The position numbers and the translations under genes were made by a program. A stretch of DNA of 64,000 nucleotides from Bradyrhizobiaceae bacterium Ga0074131 (GTDB taxonomy: Bacteria; Pseudomonadota; Alphaproteobacteria; Rhizobiales; Xanthobacteraceae). Positions 26,271 to 34,508 of this stretch are shown here, one piece after another; the stretch's first letter is position 1; every line of letters starts with the position of its first letter. The notes under the pieces were generated by a model, which saw only the letters and a program-made list of their open reading frames with translations, did not search any database and was not told the DNA's origin. The DNA is taken from positions 496,001-560,000 of the forward strand of contig LNEC01000019.1 of assembly GCA_001464035.1 (NCBI GenBank), written 5' to 3'.

Positions 26271-27233
26271 ATGAGCCGCCATCCCGATTTCGTCCCTCAC
26301 GGAGTGATTCCGGCGGTGCTGCTGCCGTTTCACATGGATCTGTCGATCGACGAGCCGAGCTTCCGAATTCACTTGCGCGACGTTGGCTTAGTGCAGGGAC
26401 TGTCGGCGATCACGATCAACGCCCATTCCACCGAGGTCGCCTCCTGCACCGACGATGAGCAGTGCCGCGTCATGGAAATCACCGGCGAGGAAGTCGGTGC
26501 CAAGCTGCCGATCATTCACGGTGTCTGGGCGGACGGCAGCCTGCAGGCGGCGCGGATCGCACGGCAGGCGCAGGCCGGCGGGGCTTCGGCGCTGCTGGTG
26601 TTTCCGCCCGCTCCCTTCACGCTCGGCCAGTCCCCGGAGATGGCGCTGGCCCATTTCAAGACCATTGCGGACGCGACCGATCTGCCGCTGATTGTTTTTC
26701 AGTATCCGCTGACCACCGGGCAAGGCTATCCGGCGGCGACGCTGGAGCGGCTGTTCGAGGAAGTGCCGACCATCCGCGCCATCAAGGACTGGACGCCACT
26801 GGTGCCGCAGCACGAAAACCAGATTCGCTGCCTGCAGGGGCGCAAGCGCCCCATCAACGTGCTGTCCACCAACAGCGCATGGCTCCTGAGTTCGCTGGTG
26901 CTCGGCTGCAACGGCCTGCTGTCCGGCAGCGGCAGCGTCATCGCCGATCTGCAGGCCAGGCTCTATCGCGCCGTCAAGGCCGACGATCTGGCGGAAGCCC
27001 GCCGGCTCAACGACCGGATCTATCCGACGGCGCGGGTGTTCTATGCCGATCCCTTCATCGACATGCACAACCGCATGAAGGAAGCGCTGGTGCTGCTCGG
27101 CAAACTGCCGCGCGCGGTGGTGCGTCCGCCACTGGTCAAGATATCAGACGCGGAAATTGCGCGGATCCGGGAAGCGCTGGTGGAGGCAGGGCTGCTGGGC
27201 ACCCAAGCGGCGCAGGGCCGCAACGCCGCATAG
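26271..27233 (+). CDS. DapA/dihydrodipicolinate synthase-family aldolase/lyase
   Basis: A 320-residue TIM-barrel enzyme of the N-acetylneuraminate lyase/DHDPS superfamily. The Schiff-base Lys172 is in IRAIKDWTP and the conserved Tyr145 in IVFQYPLTTG. The N-terminal pyruvate-site motif, usually GTTGE, is replaced by NAHSTEVAS, pointing away from lysine synthesis towards a catabolic aldolase or dehydratase. It lies downstream of an ACS-type MFS importer. It would cleave or form a C-C bond to pyruvate or a keto acid. Sugar-acid dehydratase and hydratase-aldolase roles are both possible. Confidence 0.84.
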   Translation: MSRHPDFVPHGVIPAVLLPFHMDLSIDEPSFRIHLRDVGLVQGLSAITINAHSTEVASCTDDEQCRVMEITGEEVGAKLPIIHGVWADGSLQAARIARQAQAGGASALLVFPPAPFTLGQSPEMALAHFKTIADATDLPLIVFQYPLTTGQGYPAATLERLFEEVPTIRAIKDWTPLVPQHENQIRCLQGRKRPINVLSTNSAWLLSSLVLGCNGLLSGSGSVIADLQARLYRAVKADDLAEARRLNDRIYPTARVFYADPFIDMHNRMKEALVLLGKLPRAVVRPPLVKISDAEIARIREALVEAGLLGTQAAQGRNAA

Positions 27234-27238
27234 CGAAT

Positions 27239-27385
27239 CTTCTCCCCTCCTCCCACGCGCCCTTGCGCGTGGTGGGGAGGGGTCGGGGGTGGGGGGCCTA
27301 TCAGCGCATTCCTCTGTCAGCGAATTTGCGGAAGCGCCCCCCACCCCCGACCCCTCCCCACCGCTTCGCGGGGGGAGGGGAGAAG
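27239..27385. repeat. Large imperfect inverted repeat (CTTCTCCCC...GGGGAGAAG)
   Basis: The arms 27239-27296 and 27337-27385 are near reverse complements (pyrimidine-rich CTTCTCCCCTCC at one edge, GGAGGGGAGAAG at the other) and flank a 40-bp AT-richer centre. Each arm holds a small internal hairpin (CACGCG..CGCGTG on the left). It lies just past the aldolase stop, between convergent genes. A strong hairpin could stop transcription from both sides, but no T-run is present. Shorter relatives occur at 31978-32000 and 34476-34505. Confidence 0.75.
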
Positions 27386-27461
27386 GAAGCGGAATGAGCC
27401 CGGCATTCTATCTGTGCATGGGGTTGTTTTCGCGATTTTTGTTTTGCCCCTGCGGAAGGCG

Positions 27462-29204
27462 CTACCCCGCCGCGGCGCCGAATTTCCTGATGTCGCCCTG
27501 CGCGCCGCGCACCAGCCGGCCCGGCCGCGCGCCGGTCGCCATACCACCACGCTGAGTCACCACGCCTGACACGATGGTGGCGTCATAGCCGTCGACCTGC
27601 TGCATCAGACGGCGGCCGCCGACCGGCAGGTCGTAATGCACCTTCGGCGGATGCAGGTGCAGCCTGTCGTAGTCGATCACGTTGATGTCGGCCTTGTAGC
27701 CCGGCGCGATCACGCCGCGGTCGGTGAGGCCGACCGAGCGCGCGGTCTTGCGCGACTGCGCCGCCACCACGAAGGGGATCGAGAGTTTTTCGCCACGGCT
27801 GCGGTCGCGGGTCCAGTGTGTCAGCAGATAGGTCGGGAAGCTGGCGTCGCAGATGATGCCGCAATGCGCGCCGCCGTCGGAGAGGCCCGGCACCGAATTC
27901 GGATCTGTCAACATTTCGCGCGTGGCATCGAGATTGCCGTCGGCGTAATTCAGAAACGGTACATAGAGCATGCCGCGGCCTTCATCCGACAGCATCGCGT
28001 CATAGGCGAGTTCTTCCGGCTGCCGGCCCTGGCGGCGGGCCTGCGCGCCCAGCGTATTCTCCGGCGGCTGTTCGTAGTCAGGGGGATCGCCGAGCAGAAA
28101 CATCTTGTCGTAGTTCGGCCGGAAGAACAGCGGATCGTCGGTCGCGGTCGGGGTCTCGCTCAGGATCGCCGCGCGGACCTCGGGCTGATGCAGCCGCTTC
28201 AATCGCTCGGCCAGCGGCAAATAGGCGATCGCGCGATAGCTCGGCAGGGTCTGGAACGGGTTGCGCGACAATTCCAGCCCGAGCAGCAGCCCGACGGGAC
28301 GCGCGGCGATTTGGGCTGTGATCGACAGCCCGCGCGCGGAAGCCTCGTTGATGGTGTCGAGCGTCTGGCGCCAGCGCCGTGGCGCCTTGTCGTTCTGGGT
28401 GATCGAGAACGACACCGGGATTCCGGTATTCTCGGCCACCCGCAGCATCATCGGCAGGTCTTCGTTGAGGGTCGACAGATCGAGCACGAACTGGAACACG
28501 CTGCGGCCGGTCTTGTGCATGGCGCCGGCGATCGCGGTCAATTCGTCCTCGCCGGCCTTCAGCGTCGGCGTGTAGTCCCCGGTCGAGGTGCGGTGGTTGA
28601 GGGTGCGCGAGGTCGAAAAACCCAACGCGCCGGCGCGCACGGCGTCGCCGGCGAGTGCGGCCATGGCGCTGTTGTCGTCCGCCGTGGCGGGATCGCGGCG
28701 CGCGCCGCGTTCGCCCATCACATAGACGCGCAAGGCGGCATGCGGCAGTTGCGCGCCGATATCCATGTCGAAGCGGCGCTGCGCCAGCCAGTCCATGTAT
28801 TCCGGGAAGCTTTCCCAGGCCCAGGGGATGCCGGCGCTCAGCACCGGTTCGGGAATGTCCTCGACGCCTTCCATCAACTCGATCAACCGGCGGTGGTCGG
28901 CCGGTCTGCACGGCGCGAACCCGACGCCGCAATTGCCCATGACCGCCGTCGTCACACCGTTCTGCGACGACGGCGTGATGTCCTGGCTCCAGGTGACCTG
29001 GCCGTCATAATGGGTATGGACGTCGACGAAGCCCGGCGTGACCAGTTTTCCCCTGGCATCGATCTCTTCCTTGCCGGTGCCTGCGATTTTGCCGATCTCG
29101 GTAATGCGGCCGCCGGTGACCGCCACATCCGCTTCAAACAGCTCGCCGCCGAGCCCGTCGGCAATGCTGCCGCCACGGATTACGAGGTCTGGGTTGGAGG
29201 CCAT
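27462..29204 (-). CDS. D-aminoacylase-type amidohydrolase
   Basis: A 580-residue metal-dependent amidohydrolase of the N-acyl-D-amino-acid deacylase/D-aminoacylase group. The N-terminal beta sandwich (DLVIRGGSIADGLG) leads to the first metal motif DVHTHYDGQVTW. Further family elements are TTAVMGNCGVGFAPC, GALGFSTSRTLNHRT and SDGGAHCGIICDASFPTYLLTHW, the last with the metal-binding Asp/His. It is soluble, with no signal peptide. It would hydrolyse N-acylated D-amino acids or related amides. It is separated by 88 bp from the upstream MFS gene on the same strand, which may import its substrate. Confidence 0.88.
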   Translation of the reverse strand: MASNPDLVIRGGSIADGLGGELFEADVAVTGGRITEIGKIAGTGKEEIDARGKLVTPGFVDVHTHYDGQVTWSQDITPSSQNGVTTAVMGNCGVGFAPCRPADHRRLIELMEGVEDIPEPVLSAGIPWAWESFPEYMDWLAQRRFDMDIGAQLPHAALRVYVMGERGARRDPATADDNSAMAALAGDAVRAGALGFSTSRTLNHRTSTGDYTPTLKAGEDELTAIAGAMHKTGRSVFQFVLDLSTLNEDLPMMLRVAENTGIPVSFSITQNDKAPRRWRQTLDTINEASARGLSITAQIAARPVGLLLGLELSRNPFQTLPSYRAIAYLPLAERLKRLHQPEVRAAILSETPTATDDPLFFRPNYDKMFLLGDPPDYEQPPENTLGAQARRQGRQPEELAYDAMLSDEGRGMLYVPFLNYADGNLDATREMLTDPNSVPGLSDGGAHCGIICDASFPTYLLTHWTRDRSRGEKLSIPFVVAAQSRKTARSVGLTDRGVIAPGYKADINVIDYDRLHLHPPKVHYDLPVGGRRLMQQVDGYDATIVSGVVTQRGGMATGARPGRLVRGAQGDIRKFGAAAG

Positions 29205-29292
29205 GGCGTTACATCCCTGTTTCGAATTCTTGCCTGCATCATGGGTGGTGTCGCGCGGCTGTCAACCGCCCGGGATGCGGCTCAGGAATGCA

Positions 29293-30516
29293 TCAGGCGG
29301 CGCGGACCGGTCGCTTGCGGTCGGTGACCAGCGCCAGCACCACGGTCAGCAGCATGAACCCGACGGAGGCGCCGAACACCCAGCGCGGCATGCTCTGGTC
29401 CATGATCCAGCCGAACAGCAGCGGACCGAAGATGCCGGAGAGGTTGAAGCCGGTGGAGACGATGCCGAAGGCGCGGCCGGCCGCGCCCGGGGGCGCGGCG
29501 TTGCGCACCAGCATATCGCGCGACGGCGCGATCACGCCGCCGAGGAATCCCGCCATCGCCATCATCGCCGTCAGCAGCGGCGACGGCAGCGTCACCGTGG
29601 CAATCGCCAGCACGATCGCCGCGTTGACGGCAAAACAGCCGGCGGCGACCCGTCCGTGACGCCGGGTGCGGTCGGCGAGATAGCCGCCGGCCAGTACGCC
29701 GATGGCGCTGGCGGCGAGATAGACGGTCAGCGCCAGATTGGCTGAGGAGAACGACGCGCCATAGCCGCTCATCAGCGCGACGACGCCGAAACTGCTGATG
29801 CCGGTGCTGGACAGGCCGAGCAGCATGAAAAAGATCGTCAGCACGACGATGGCGGGCGTGATGATGCTCTGCTTGGGTGGGTGCGCGCCGTCGACCTTGC
29901 GGTCGGCGGCGCTGGCGTCGGGAAGGCCGACCGCGATCAGCACCATCGCCACCAGCGGCCCCACCGCGCCCGCCGCGATCAGGGCCCCGAGGCCGCCGAC
30001 CGTCGCCACCAGCGCCGCCATGATGGCGGGCGCCACCGCGCCGCCCAGGAAGCCGGCAAAGGTGTGAATCGAAAACGCGCGGCCCATCCGCGCCTCATCC
30101 ATATGCGCCGACAGAATCGCGTAATTGGCCGGATGATAGACGCTGTTGGCCAGCCCCAGTAATGCGGCGCAGAAGATCAGCCAGGGATAGCTGAGCTGCA
30201 GGCCGAGCATGATCAGCGCGACGCCGCCGAGCGTCAGCCCCATCAGCAGCACCTTGCGCGCGCCGATGTGGTCGGCGAGATAGCCGGTCGGCGCCTGCGT
30301 GAGGCCGGACACCACGCCGAACACGGTCAGCGCAAAGCCGAGCTCGACATAGCCGACGCCGAGCTGTTCCTTCAAAAAGGGGAACAGCATCGGCAGCACG
30401 AACAGATGGAAATGGCTGACCCAATGGGCGAGCGAAACCGCGGCCAGCGTGCGCAGCGAGGAGTCGGTTTTTGCCTGCGGCTCGGCTTGCGGCGGTGCGG
30501 CGAGAACGTCGGCCAT
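29293..30516 (-). CDS. MFS transporter
   Basis: A 407-residue major facilitator with about twelve membrane helices. The first helix is SLAHWVSHFHLFVLPMLFPFL, the motif-A loop is DHIGARKVLLMGLTLGG and a central hydrophilic loop (ADRKVDGAHPPKQS) separates two six-helix halves. The His-rich TM1 and NSVYHPANYAILSAHM are typical of the fosmidomycin-resistance-like/UhpC-related subgroup. The start is uncertain: ATG at 30516 (MADVLAAPP) fits the topology, although no strong ribosome-binding site is visible, and an upstream ATG adds 16 residues. It probably exports or imports a small organic molecule; the D-aminoacylase downstream suggests an acyl-amino acid. Confidence 0.83.
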   Translation of the reverse strand: MADVLAAPPQAEPQAKTDSSLRTLAAVSLAHWVSHFHLFVLPMLFPFLKEQLGVGYVELGFALTVFGVVSGLTQAPTGYLADHIGARKVLLMGLTLGGVALIMLGLQLSYPWLIFCAALLGLANSVYHPANYAILSAHMDEARMGRAFSIHTFAGFLGGAVAPAIMAALVATVGGLGALIAAGAVGPLVAMVLIAVGLPDASAADRKVDGAHPPKQSIITPAIVVLTIFFMLLGLSSTGISSFGVVALMSGYGASFSSANLALTVYLAASAIGVLAGGYLADRTRRHGRVAAGCFAVNAAIVLAIATVTLPSPLLTAMMAMAGFLGGVIAPSRDMLVRNAAPPGAAGRAFGIVSTGFNLSGIFGPLLFGWIMDQSMPRWVFGASVGFMLLTVVLALVTDRKRPVRAA

Positions 30517-30679
30517 ATCGGATCTGAAAATCCCGTTGAAGTGCGTCCCGGCAAGGCGCGCCAAAATACCGGCTGGCAGTTATTTGTCCATGAATACCGC
30601 TGCATGGCAGCCCCCGAGAACGCTGAAAGGCGTATCAAATTCGCAAGACAAAGCGGCCGCGTCCGGGGATGATGCCGGG

Positions 30680-31942
30680 ATGGCCGCATCGACCCATGTT
30701 CCACGACCGCTCCGGGTGTTGGTTTCCGAGGGGAACAGCACTTCCGCGCGGGAAGCCGTCACGATTCTCGGTCTGTCCGGTCACCATATCGAGGTTTGCG
30801 ATCCCGCGGCGTTCTGCCTGGTCCGCTTCTCGCGCTTTGTCCGGAAATTCCATCGCTGCCCCGGGCTGCAGGACGACCCCGCCGGGTTCCTGGCCTTCGT
30901 CGAGACGTTGCTGGCGGAGCGGCGATACGACGTGCTGCTGCCGACCCACGAACAGGGGTTTTTGTTCGCGCGGGTGCAGGCGCGGCTCTCGGGCCGCGTC
31001 GGGCTGGCGCTGCCGAGTTTCGAGAGTTATCGCTCGGTGCACAGCAAGGCCGGATTCAGCCGGCTGCTCCACGAACTGGGCTTGCCGCAGCCGCCGACGC
31101 GAATCGTAGCATCCGAAAGCGAACTGCGGGGCGCGATCAGGTTTCCGTCCGTCGTCAAAACCTCGGTCGGCACCGCCAGCCGCGGCATCTGGTTCGTGCG
31201 CGAAGAGCGTGATCTCGAATTCGCGCTGCGGGAGTTGAGCGCAGGCGGCGCGTTCGCCGACGAGGTGCTGGTGCAGGATCTGGTCGCTGGCGCCATCGAG
31301 AAAGCGCAAGCCGTGTTCTGCCGCGGCGAATTGCTCGGCTTTCATGCCTATCGGCAGATCGCCGCCGGCGTCGGGGGCGGCGAGGCGATCAAGCAAAGCG
31401 TCGTCAGGCCGCAGCTGCGCGCCCATGTCGCCCAAATCGGGCGAGCGCTTGCCTGGCACGGCGCCTTGTCGGTCGACGCCATCATGCCTGACGATGGCGC
31501 GCCGCGGCTGATCGATTGCAATCCGCGGCTGGTCGAACCGATGAGCGCGTATCTTGCCGGTCTCGATCTGGTCGGGCTGCTGCTGAGGGTTTCGCTGGGC
31601 GAGGTACCGGCAGTGGCGGGCGAAAGCCGCGCGGGGGTCCGGACCCGCCTTGCCATGCAGGCGCTGTTGGGATGCGCGTCGCGCGGCGGTTCGCGGCGCG
31701 ATATCATCACCGAATGCCGGCAGCTTCTGACCGGCGGCGGGCCCTACGCCGGCAGCACCGAGGAACTGACGCCGCTGCGGCAGGACTGGGTCAGCGCGGT
31801 GCCGCTGGCGATGATCGCGATGGTGCTGCTGGCCGCGCCCGGCCGTGGCGCCGCCCTCGCGCGAGGCGGCTGGGGCGCGCACCTGCTCGATATCGAGAGT
31901 ATCCGGGTGATCGAGAGCGACGAGTTTTCCCAGGACGCTTGA
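30680..31942 (+). CDS. ATP-grasp-domain carboxylate-amine ligase-like protein
   Basis: A 420-residue protein. An N-terminal Rossmann-like domain (LRVLVSEGNSTSAREAVTILG, residues 11-31) precedes an ATP-grasp core with the nucleotide-binding Lys160 (PSVVKTSVGTASRGIWFV) and the metal-binding motif LIDCNPRLVEP (about 277-287). Such enzymes join a carboxylate to an amine or thiol through an acylphosphate; the family includes ligases for peptides, siderophores and D-Ala-D-Ala. The ATG at 30680 gives the expected length; in-frame upstream ATGs add low-complexity sequence. It is divergent from the MFS gene with 163 bp between. No biosynthetic partners flank it, so the product is unknown. Confidence 0.78.
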   Translation: MAASTHVPRPLRVLVSEGNSTSAREAVTILGLSGHHIEVCDPAAFCLVRFSRFVRKFHRCPGLQDDPAGFLAFVETLLAERRYDVLLPTHEQGFLFARVQARLSGRVGLALPSFESYRSVHSKAGFSRLLHELGLPQPPTRIVASESELRGAIRFPSVVKTSVGTASRGIWFVREERDLEFALRELSAGGAFADEVLVQDLVAGAIEKAQAVFCRGELLGFHAYRQIAAGVGGGEAIKQSVVRPQLRAHVAQIGRALAWHGALSVDAIMPDDGAPRLIDCNPRLVEPMSAYLAGLDLVGLLLRVSLGEVPAVAGESRAGVRTRLAMQALLGCASRGGSRRDIITECRQLLTGGGPYAGSTEELTPLRQDWVSAVPLAMIAMVLLAAPGRGAALARGGWGAHLLDIESIRVIESDEFSQDA

Positions 31943-31977
31943 GAGACTTCGAAGGCTTTAACACCGGATGCGGTGCC

Positions 31978-32000
31978 CACCTCTCCCAAGGGGAGAGGTG
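31978..32000. repeat. Perfect 10-bp hairpin palindrome
   Basis: CACCTCTCCC and GGGAGAGGTG form a perfect 10-bp stem around AAG, 35 bp after the ATP-grasp stop codon. It could act as a transcript-end hairpin. The CTCTCCC/GGGAGAG core also resembles the other pyrimidine/purine palindromes in this window. Confidence 0.6.
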
Positions 32001-32046
32001 GACGGAATCGTTGCGATCTTCAAACGTCAGATCCAGGAAAGCCTTG

Positions 32047-32199
32047 CTACAGCGGCTCGTCGTCGTCGCCGTGGCGATCGCGCTTGGGCGTGGCAATGTC
32101 GCCATCCTCATAATCGTCGTCCTCGGCCGGCGGCGGCGGCTTGTTCGGTTTACCATCGTCCTTTCGGGGTAGCTTGCTCTTCCCGCCGTTTCCGCCCAT
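32047..32199 (-). CDS. Small acidic hypothetical protein, 50 residues
   Basis: A short frame in an otherwise empty gap of 561 bp. ATG at 32197-32199 is preceded by GAAGAGGAT, a good ribosome-binding site about 5 bp away, and the frame ends in TAG at 32047. The product starts MGGNGGKSKLPRKDDGKPNK, runs through a PPPP stretch and an acidic block (EDDDYEDGD), then a basic KRDRHGDDDEPL end. It has no hydrophobic core, Cys or signal peptide, so it is probably intrinsically disordered. I do not recognise a function. The clear Shine-Dalgarno and biased composition suggest a real gene rather than chance. It is transcribed towards the ATP-grasp gene. Confidence 0.6.
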   Translation of the reverse strand: MGGNGGKSKLPRKDDGKPNKPPPPAEDDDYEDGDIATPKRDRHGDDDEPL

Positions 32200-32503
32200 A
32201 CGATCCTCTTCATCGGGTGAAACCGGCCGTTAGCCGGGTCATCCGGTTGTTCAGCGGGCTGATCTCAATCTGACCGCGTTTGAATGGCTATATTAGCCCC
32301 AGTTGAACAATCTTTCCTGCCTTTTCCCGGCGTTCGGTGTAAAGGAAGGCAACCCGCGCATGATCCAGACCCGATGCGTCGCATTGGCGCGATGTGGGAA
32401 CCGGTTTTCCCCTCGGGATAAACGCCAGGCGCGTTTTCCTGGAGATCATGCCGAAAACAACGAATGAAGTCATGATCCGGTCGGATCATGATCTGGAGTC
32501 CAG

Positions 32504-32746
32504 ATGAAAAAGCCGAAGATCGAAGCCGAAGAACAGCAGCCGCGCAAAATCATTCGCGCCGACAAGGCCCCGACCGAGGGTTACTCGCTGGTGGTGGACG
32601 GTCACTTCAAGTCGCACCACGCCACCGTCGAAGCCGCCGAAGAGGCGGGCATGGCGTTGAAGAACCAGTACCCGATGCTTCAGGTGCAGGTTTACGATGC
32701 CGCCACCAAGACCCGCTCGATGATCGAGTGGCCTGCACCGGTCTGA
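32504..32746 (+). CDS. Small conserved-type hypothetical protein, 80 residues
   Basis: An 80-residue soluble protein beginning MKKPKIEAEEQQPRKIIRAD. A compact middle part (GYSLVVDGHFKSHHATVEAAEEAGMALKNQYPMLQVQVYDAATKTRSMIEW) alternates short strands and one amphipathic helix, as in small alpha/beta folds. It has no Cys, signal or membrane helix. The domain-like VYDAATKTRSMIEWPAP ending is well formed, so I regard it as a genuine gene. It is convergent with the two small Lys/Ala-rich genes downstream, with 6 bp between stops. Function is unknown. Confidence 0.65.
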   Translation: MKKPKIEAEEQQPRKIIRADKAPTEGYSLVVDGHFKSHHATVEAAEEAGMALKNQYPMLQVQVYDAATKTRSMIEWPAPV

Positions 32747-32752
32747 TTCCAC

Positions 32753-33034
32753 CTAGGTCCGGCGTCCGCCGCTCTGCTGCCCAGCCAGCCAATCCGCCAG
32801 CGCCGGGCCCTTTTCCGTCGGTTTCTTCGCGGATGACTTGCCGCGCGGCTTCTTGAGCGCCGCGGGCGGCGCGGTGGCTTCGCGCGCCAGCCGCAAGGCT
32901 TTCAGCCTGGCCATGTTGTCGAGCACGGCCTTGGTCGTCACGTCGCTATCGGATTTCACGACTTTGGCATCGTTCGCCGCCCGCGCGGCCTTGTTGAAAC
33001 GCGCATCGGCGCGGTCGCGATCTTCTTTTGACAT
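32753..33034 (-). CDS. Small Lys/Ala-rich hypothetical protein, 93 residues
   Basis: A 93-residue protein beginning MSKEDRDRADARFNKAARAAND, a charged amphipathic helix, with a second helix (TTKAVLDNMARLKALRLAREA) and a basic Pro/Lys tail (KKPRGKSSAKKPTEKGPALADWLAGQQSGGRRT). It starts 1 bp after the stop of another Ala/Lys-rich gene upstream, so the two are a translationally coupled pair. Both resemble small basic proteins of unknown role; nucleic-acid binding is possible from charge alone. No hydrophobic segment is present. Confidence 0.6.
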   Translation of the reverse strand: MSKEDRDRADARFNKAARAANDAKVVKSDSDVTTKAVLDNMARLKALRLAREATAPPAALKKPRGKSSAKKPTEKGPALADWLAGQQSGGRRT

Positions 33035-33035
33035 C

Positions 33036-33269
33036 TCAGGTCGTCTTCTTTTTCTTGGGTTTGGCCTTGGCCTTCGGCGCCGGCGGCTTGTCGCGGTCGG
33101 CGGCTTCCCGCGCCAGTCGCTCCGCGCGCAGGGTCGCCGTCCGTTTACGTATCGCGATGTCGGCTGCCGCGATATCGGCCATGGCCTTGATGCCTTCGGC
33201 ATCCTGGGCGGCCCGTCGGTTCAGCCGGATCTCCTTCAGTTCGGCGGGGCTTTTCGGTTCATCGTCCAT
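33036..33269 (-). CDS. Small basic hypothetical protein, 77 residues
   Basis: A 77-residue protein from the ATG at 33269, starting MDDEPKSPAELKEIRLNRRA. The body is a predicted long helix (AQDAEGIKAMADIAAADIAIRKRTATLRAERLAREAADRD). The tail is Lys/Pro-rich (KPPAPKAKAKPKKKKTT). It is the first gene of a pair with the 93-residue protein, 1 bp apart. The repeated R-L-A-R-E-A pattern also occurs in its partner (RLAREATAP), so the two may be paralogues or interacting proteins. Function unknown. Confidence 0.6.
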   Translation of the reverse strand: MDDEPKSPAELKEIRLNRRAAQDAEGIKAMADIAAADIAIRKRTATLRAERLAREAADRDKPPAPKAKAKPKKKKTT

Positions 33270-33399
33270 CTGGAGCCTCAAAAATTACGGCGCGCATCCT
33301 GGTGCGGCGTCCTGCAGCCGCATCTTACCATGCATCATGTCGCCAGCGGGCAATTTTAGGCCGTATCTCGAGGCAAAAGGGCGGTTTTTCAAGCCAGAA

Positions 33400-34404
33400 T
33401 CATCCATCGTGGTGAAGGTCGGCCTCTTCAGCATCCGTTTCGAGACCTGCCGGATCGAAGTCCCCGATCCATGACTGCAATATTGGCGAGTCGTGTCCGG
33501 CTGCCTTCAGTTGCCGTAGCGCGATCCGGATACTGGCGCGGCCGTGGCGATCCCCGGCCATCGCCGATGGTGGCCGTTCGGCAAGGATCGCATCCCTGAC
33601 GCGCCGCTTGATGGCGAGGCTTTCGGGGCTTCCGAACCGCATCATCATCGATTGAAAGGAATCATGGCGCGGCAGGTCGAACGGCCGGGGCTCGCCCGAT
33701 CCGTTACGCGCCGGATGCGGCGGATAAAGGTGCGCGCAAGGGACCCAGCCATCGGGAATAGGTTCAGTCGCGGGATGGGTCCGGCCGCTTCTCAACAACC
33801 TGGGCAGAACATGCGTGTGCGGCCCCTCGGGGCTCCTTCCCGAGGCCGGCGGGATCGGCTGATAGACCTCGATGCGGCCGAGCCGGCTGATGAAGACGCG
33901 ATGCGGATTGGCCGCCAGAATCAATCCCATGGCGGGATTGCCGGGCTCGAACACCGCCCGCCCGGCGTGCTGGCGCAGTCCTGCGGCGACGTCGCGACCG
34001 TCCATGCGCACACAGAAATCGGCATGCGGCGCGCCGAGGCCGAGATCGAACAGGATCGAATCGCGATCGCTCGCGCGCAGGGCCTCAGCGTCGGCGCCGA
34101 GTTCGGTCAGCACGGTTCGACGGCCCATCGCGCCATCGGTGTCGGACAGACACAGCGCGATACGCTGATTCCAGCCTGATTTGGTGATGCTTTCGGACGC
34201 CAGCGCACGGTTGCGCGGATGGTGCTGGAGGGCGATGCCGCCGCGCGCGGTAACCGCCGAGACGGCATTGTCGGAGTGCCGCAGGGCGACCGGCTCACCG
34301 CGATCGCGCGAGAACTCGGCGATGGCGCCGAAGGTGCCGAGGCTCCATTGCGTATCGGGATCGGTGATCGCCCGGTGCAGCAGATCAATGGTCGCAGCAT
34401 TCAT
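33400..34404 (-). CDS. Conserved-type hypothetical protein downstream of cobalamin receptor
   Basis: A 334-residue soluble protein starting MNAATIDLLHRAITDPDTQW at the ATG 34404. I do not recognise the family with certainty. It lacks a signal peptide and membrane helices. Noticeable features are GTFGAIAEFSRDRGEP, ILFDLGLGAPHADFCVRMD, PGNPAMGLILAANPHRVFISRLGRIEVYQPIPP, and a His/Pro-rich stretch (GPHTHVLPRLL, HPATEPIPDGWVPCAHLYPPHPA). It lies 105 bp downstream of the riboswitch-controlled TonB receptor on the same strand and could be read through as part of the same transcript. The His-rich region could bind a metal or cofactor; a link to cobalamin use is a guess from position. Confidence 0.65.
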   Translation of the reverse strand: MNAATIDLLHRAITDPDTQWSLGTFGAIAEFSRDRGEPVALRHSDNAVSAVTARGGIALQHHPRNRALASESITKSGWNQRIALCLSDTDGAMGRRTVLTELGADAEALRASDRDSILFDLGLGAPHADFCVRMDGRDVAAGLRQHAGRAVFEPGNPAMGLILAANPHRVFISRLGRIEVYQPIPPASGRSPEGPHTHVLPRLLRSGRTHPATEPIPDGWVPCAHLYPPHPARNGSGEPRPFDLPRHDSFQSMMMRFGSPESLAIKRRVRDAILAERPPSAMAGDRHGRASIRIALRQLKAAGHDSPILQSWIGDFDPAGLETDAEEADLHHDG

Positions 34405-34475
34405 CGTTCGATAGTCTCCCAGCCCTTGGGCCGGGAGAATATCGTCTGGCTTGGTCAGGGCAAGCCGGGTACTTA

Positions 34476-34505
34476 CTTCTCCCCGCAAACGGGGCGAGGG
34501 AGAAG
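34476..34505. repeat. Hairpin palindrome (CTTCTCCCCGC...GAGAAG)
   Basis: CTTCTCCCCGC and GGGCGAGGGAGAAG pair imperfectly around an A-rich loop just beyond the TonB receptor stop codon (34509). It belongs to the same sequence type as the larger repeat at 27239-27385. It may end or weaken transcription between the receptor and the downstream unknown gene. Confidence 0.55.
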
Positions 34506-34508
34506 AGC

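Noticed and set aside
27636..29327. A 563-codon open frame on the plus strand
   Set aside because: It is antisense to the D-aminoacylase gene and has no recognisable domain.
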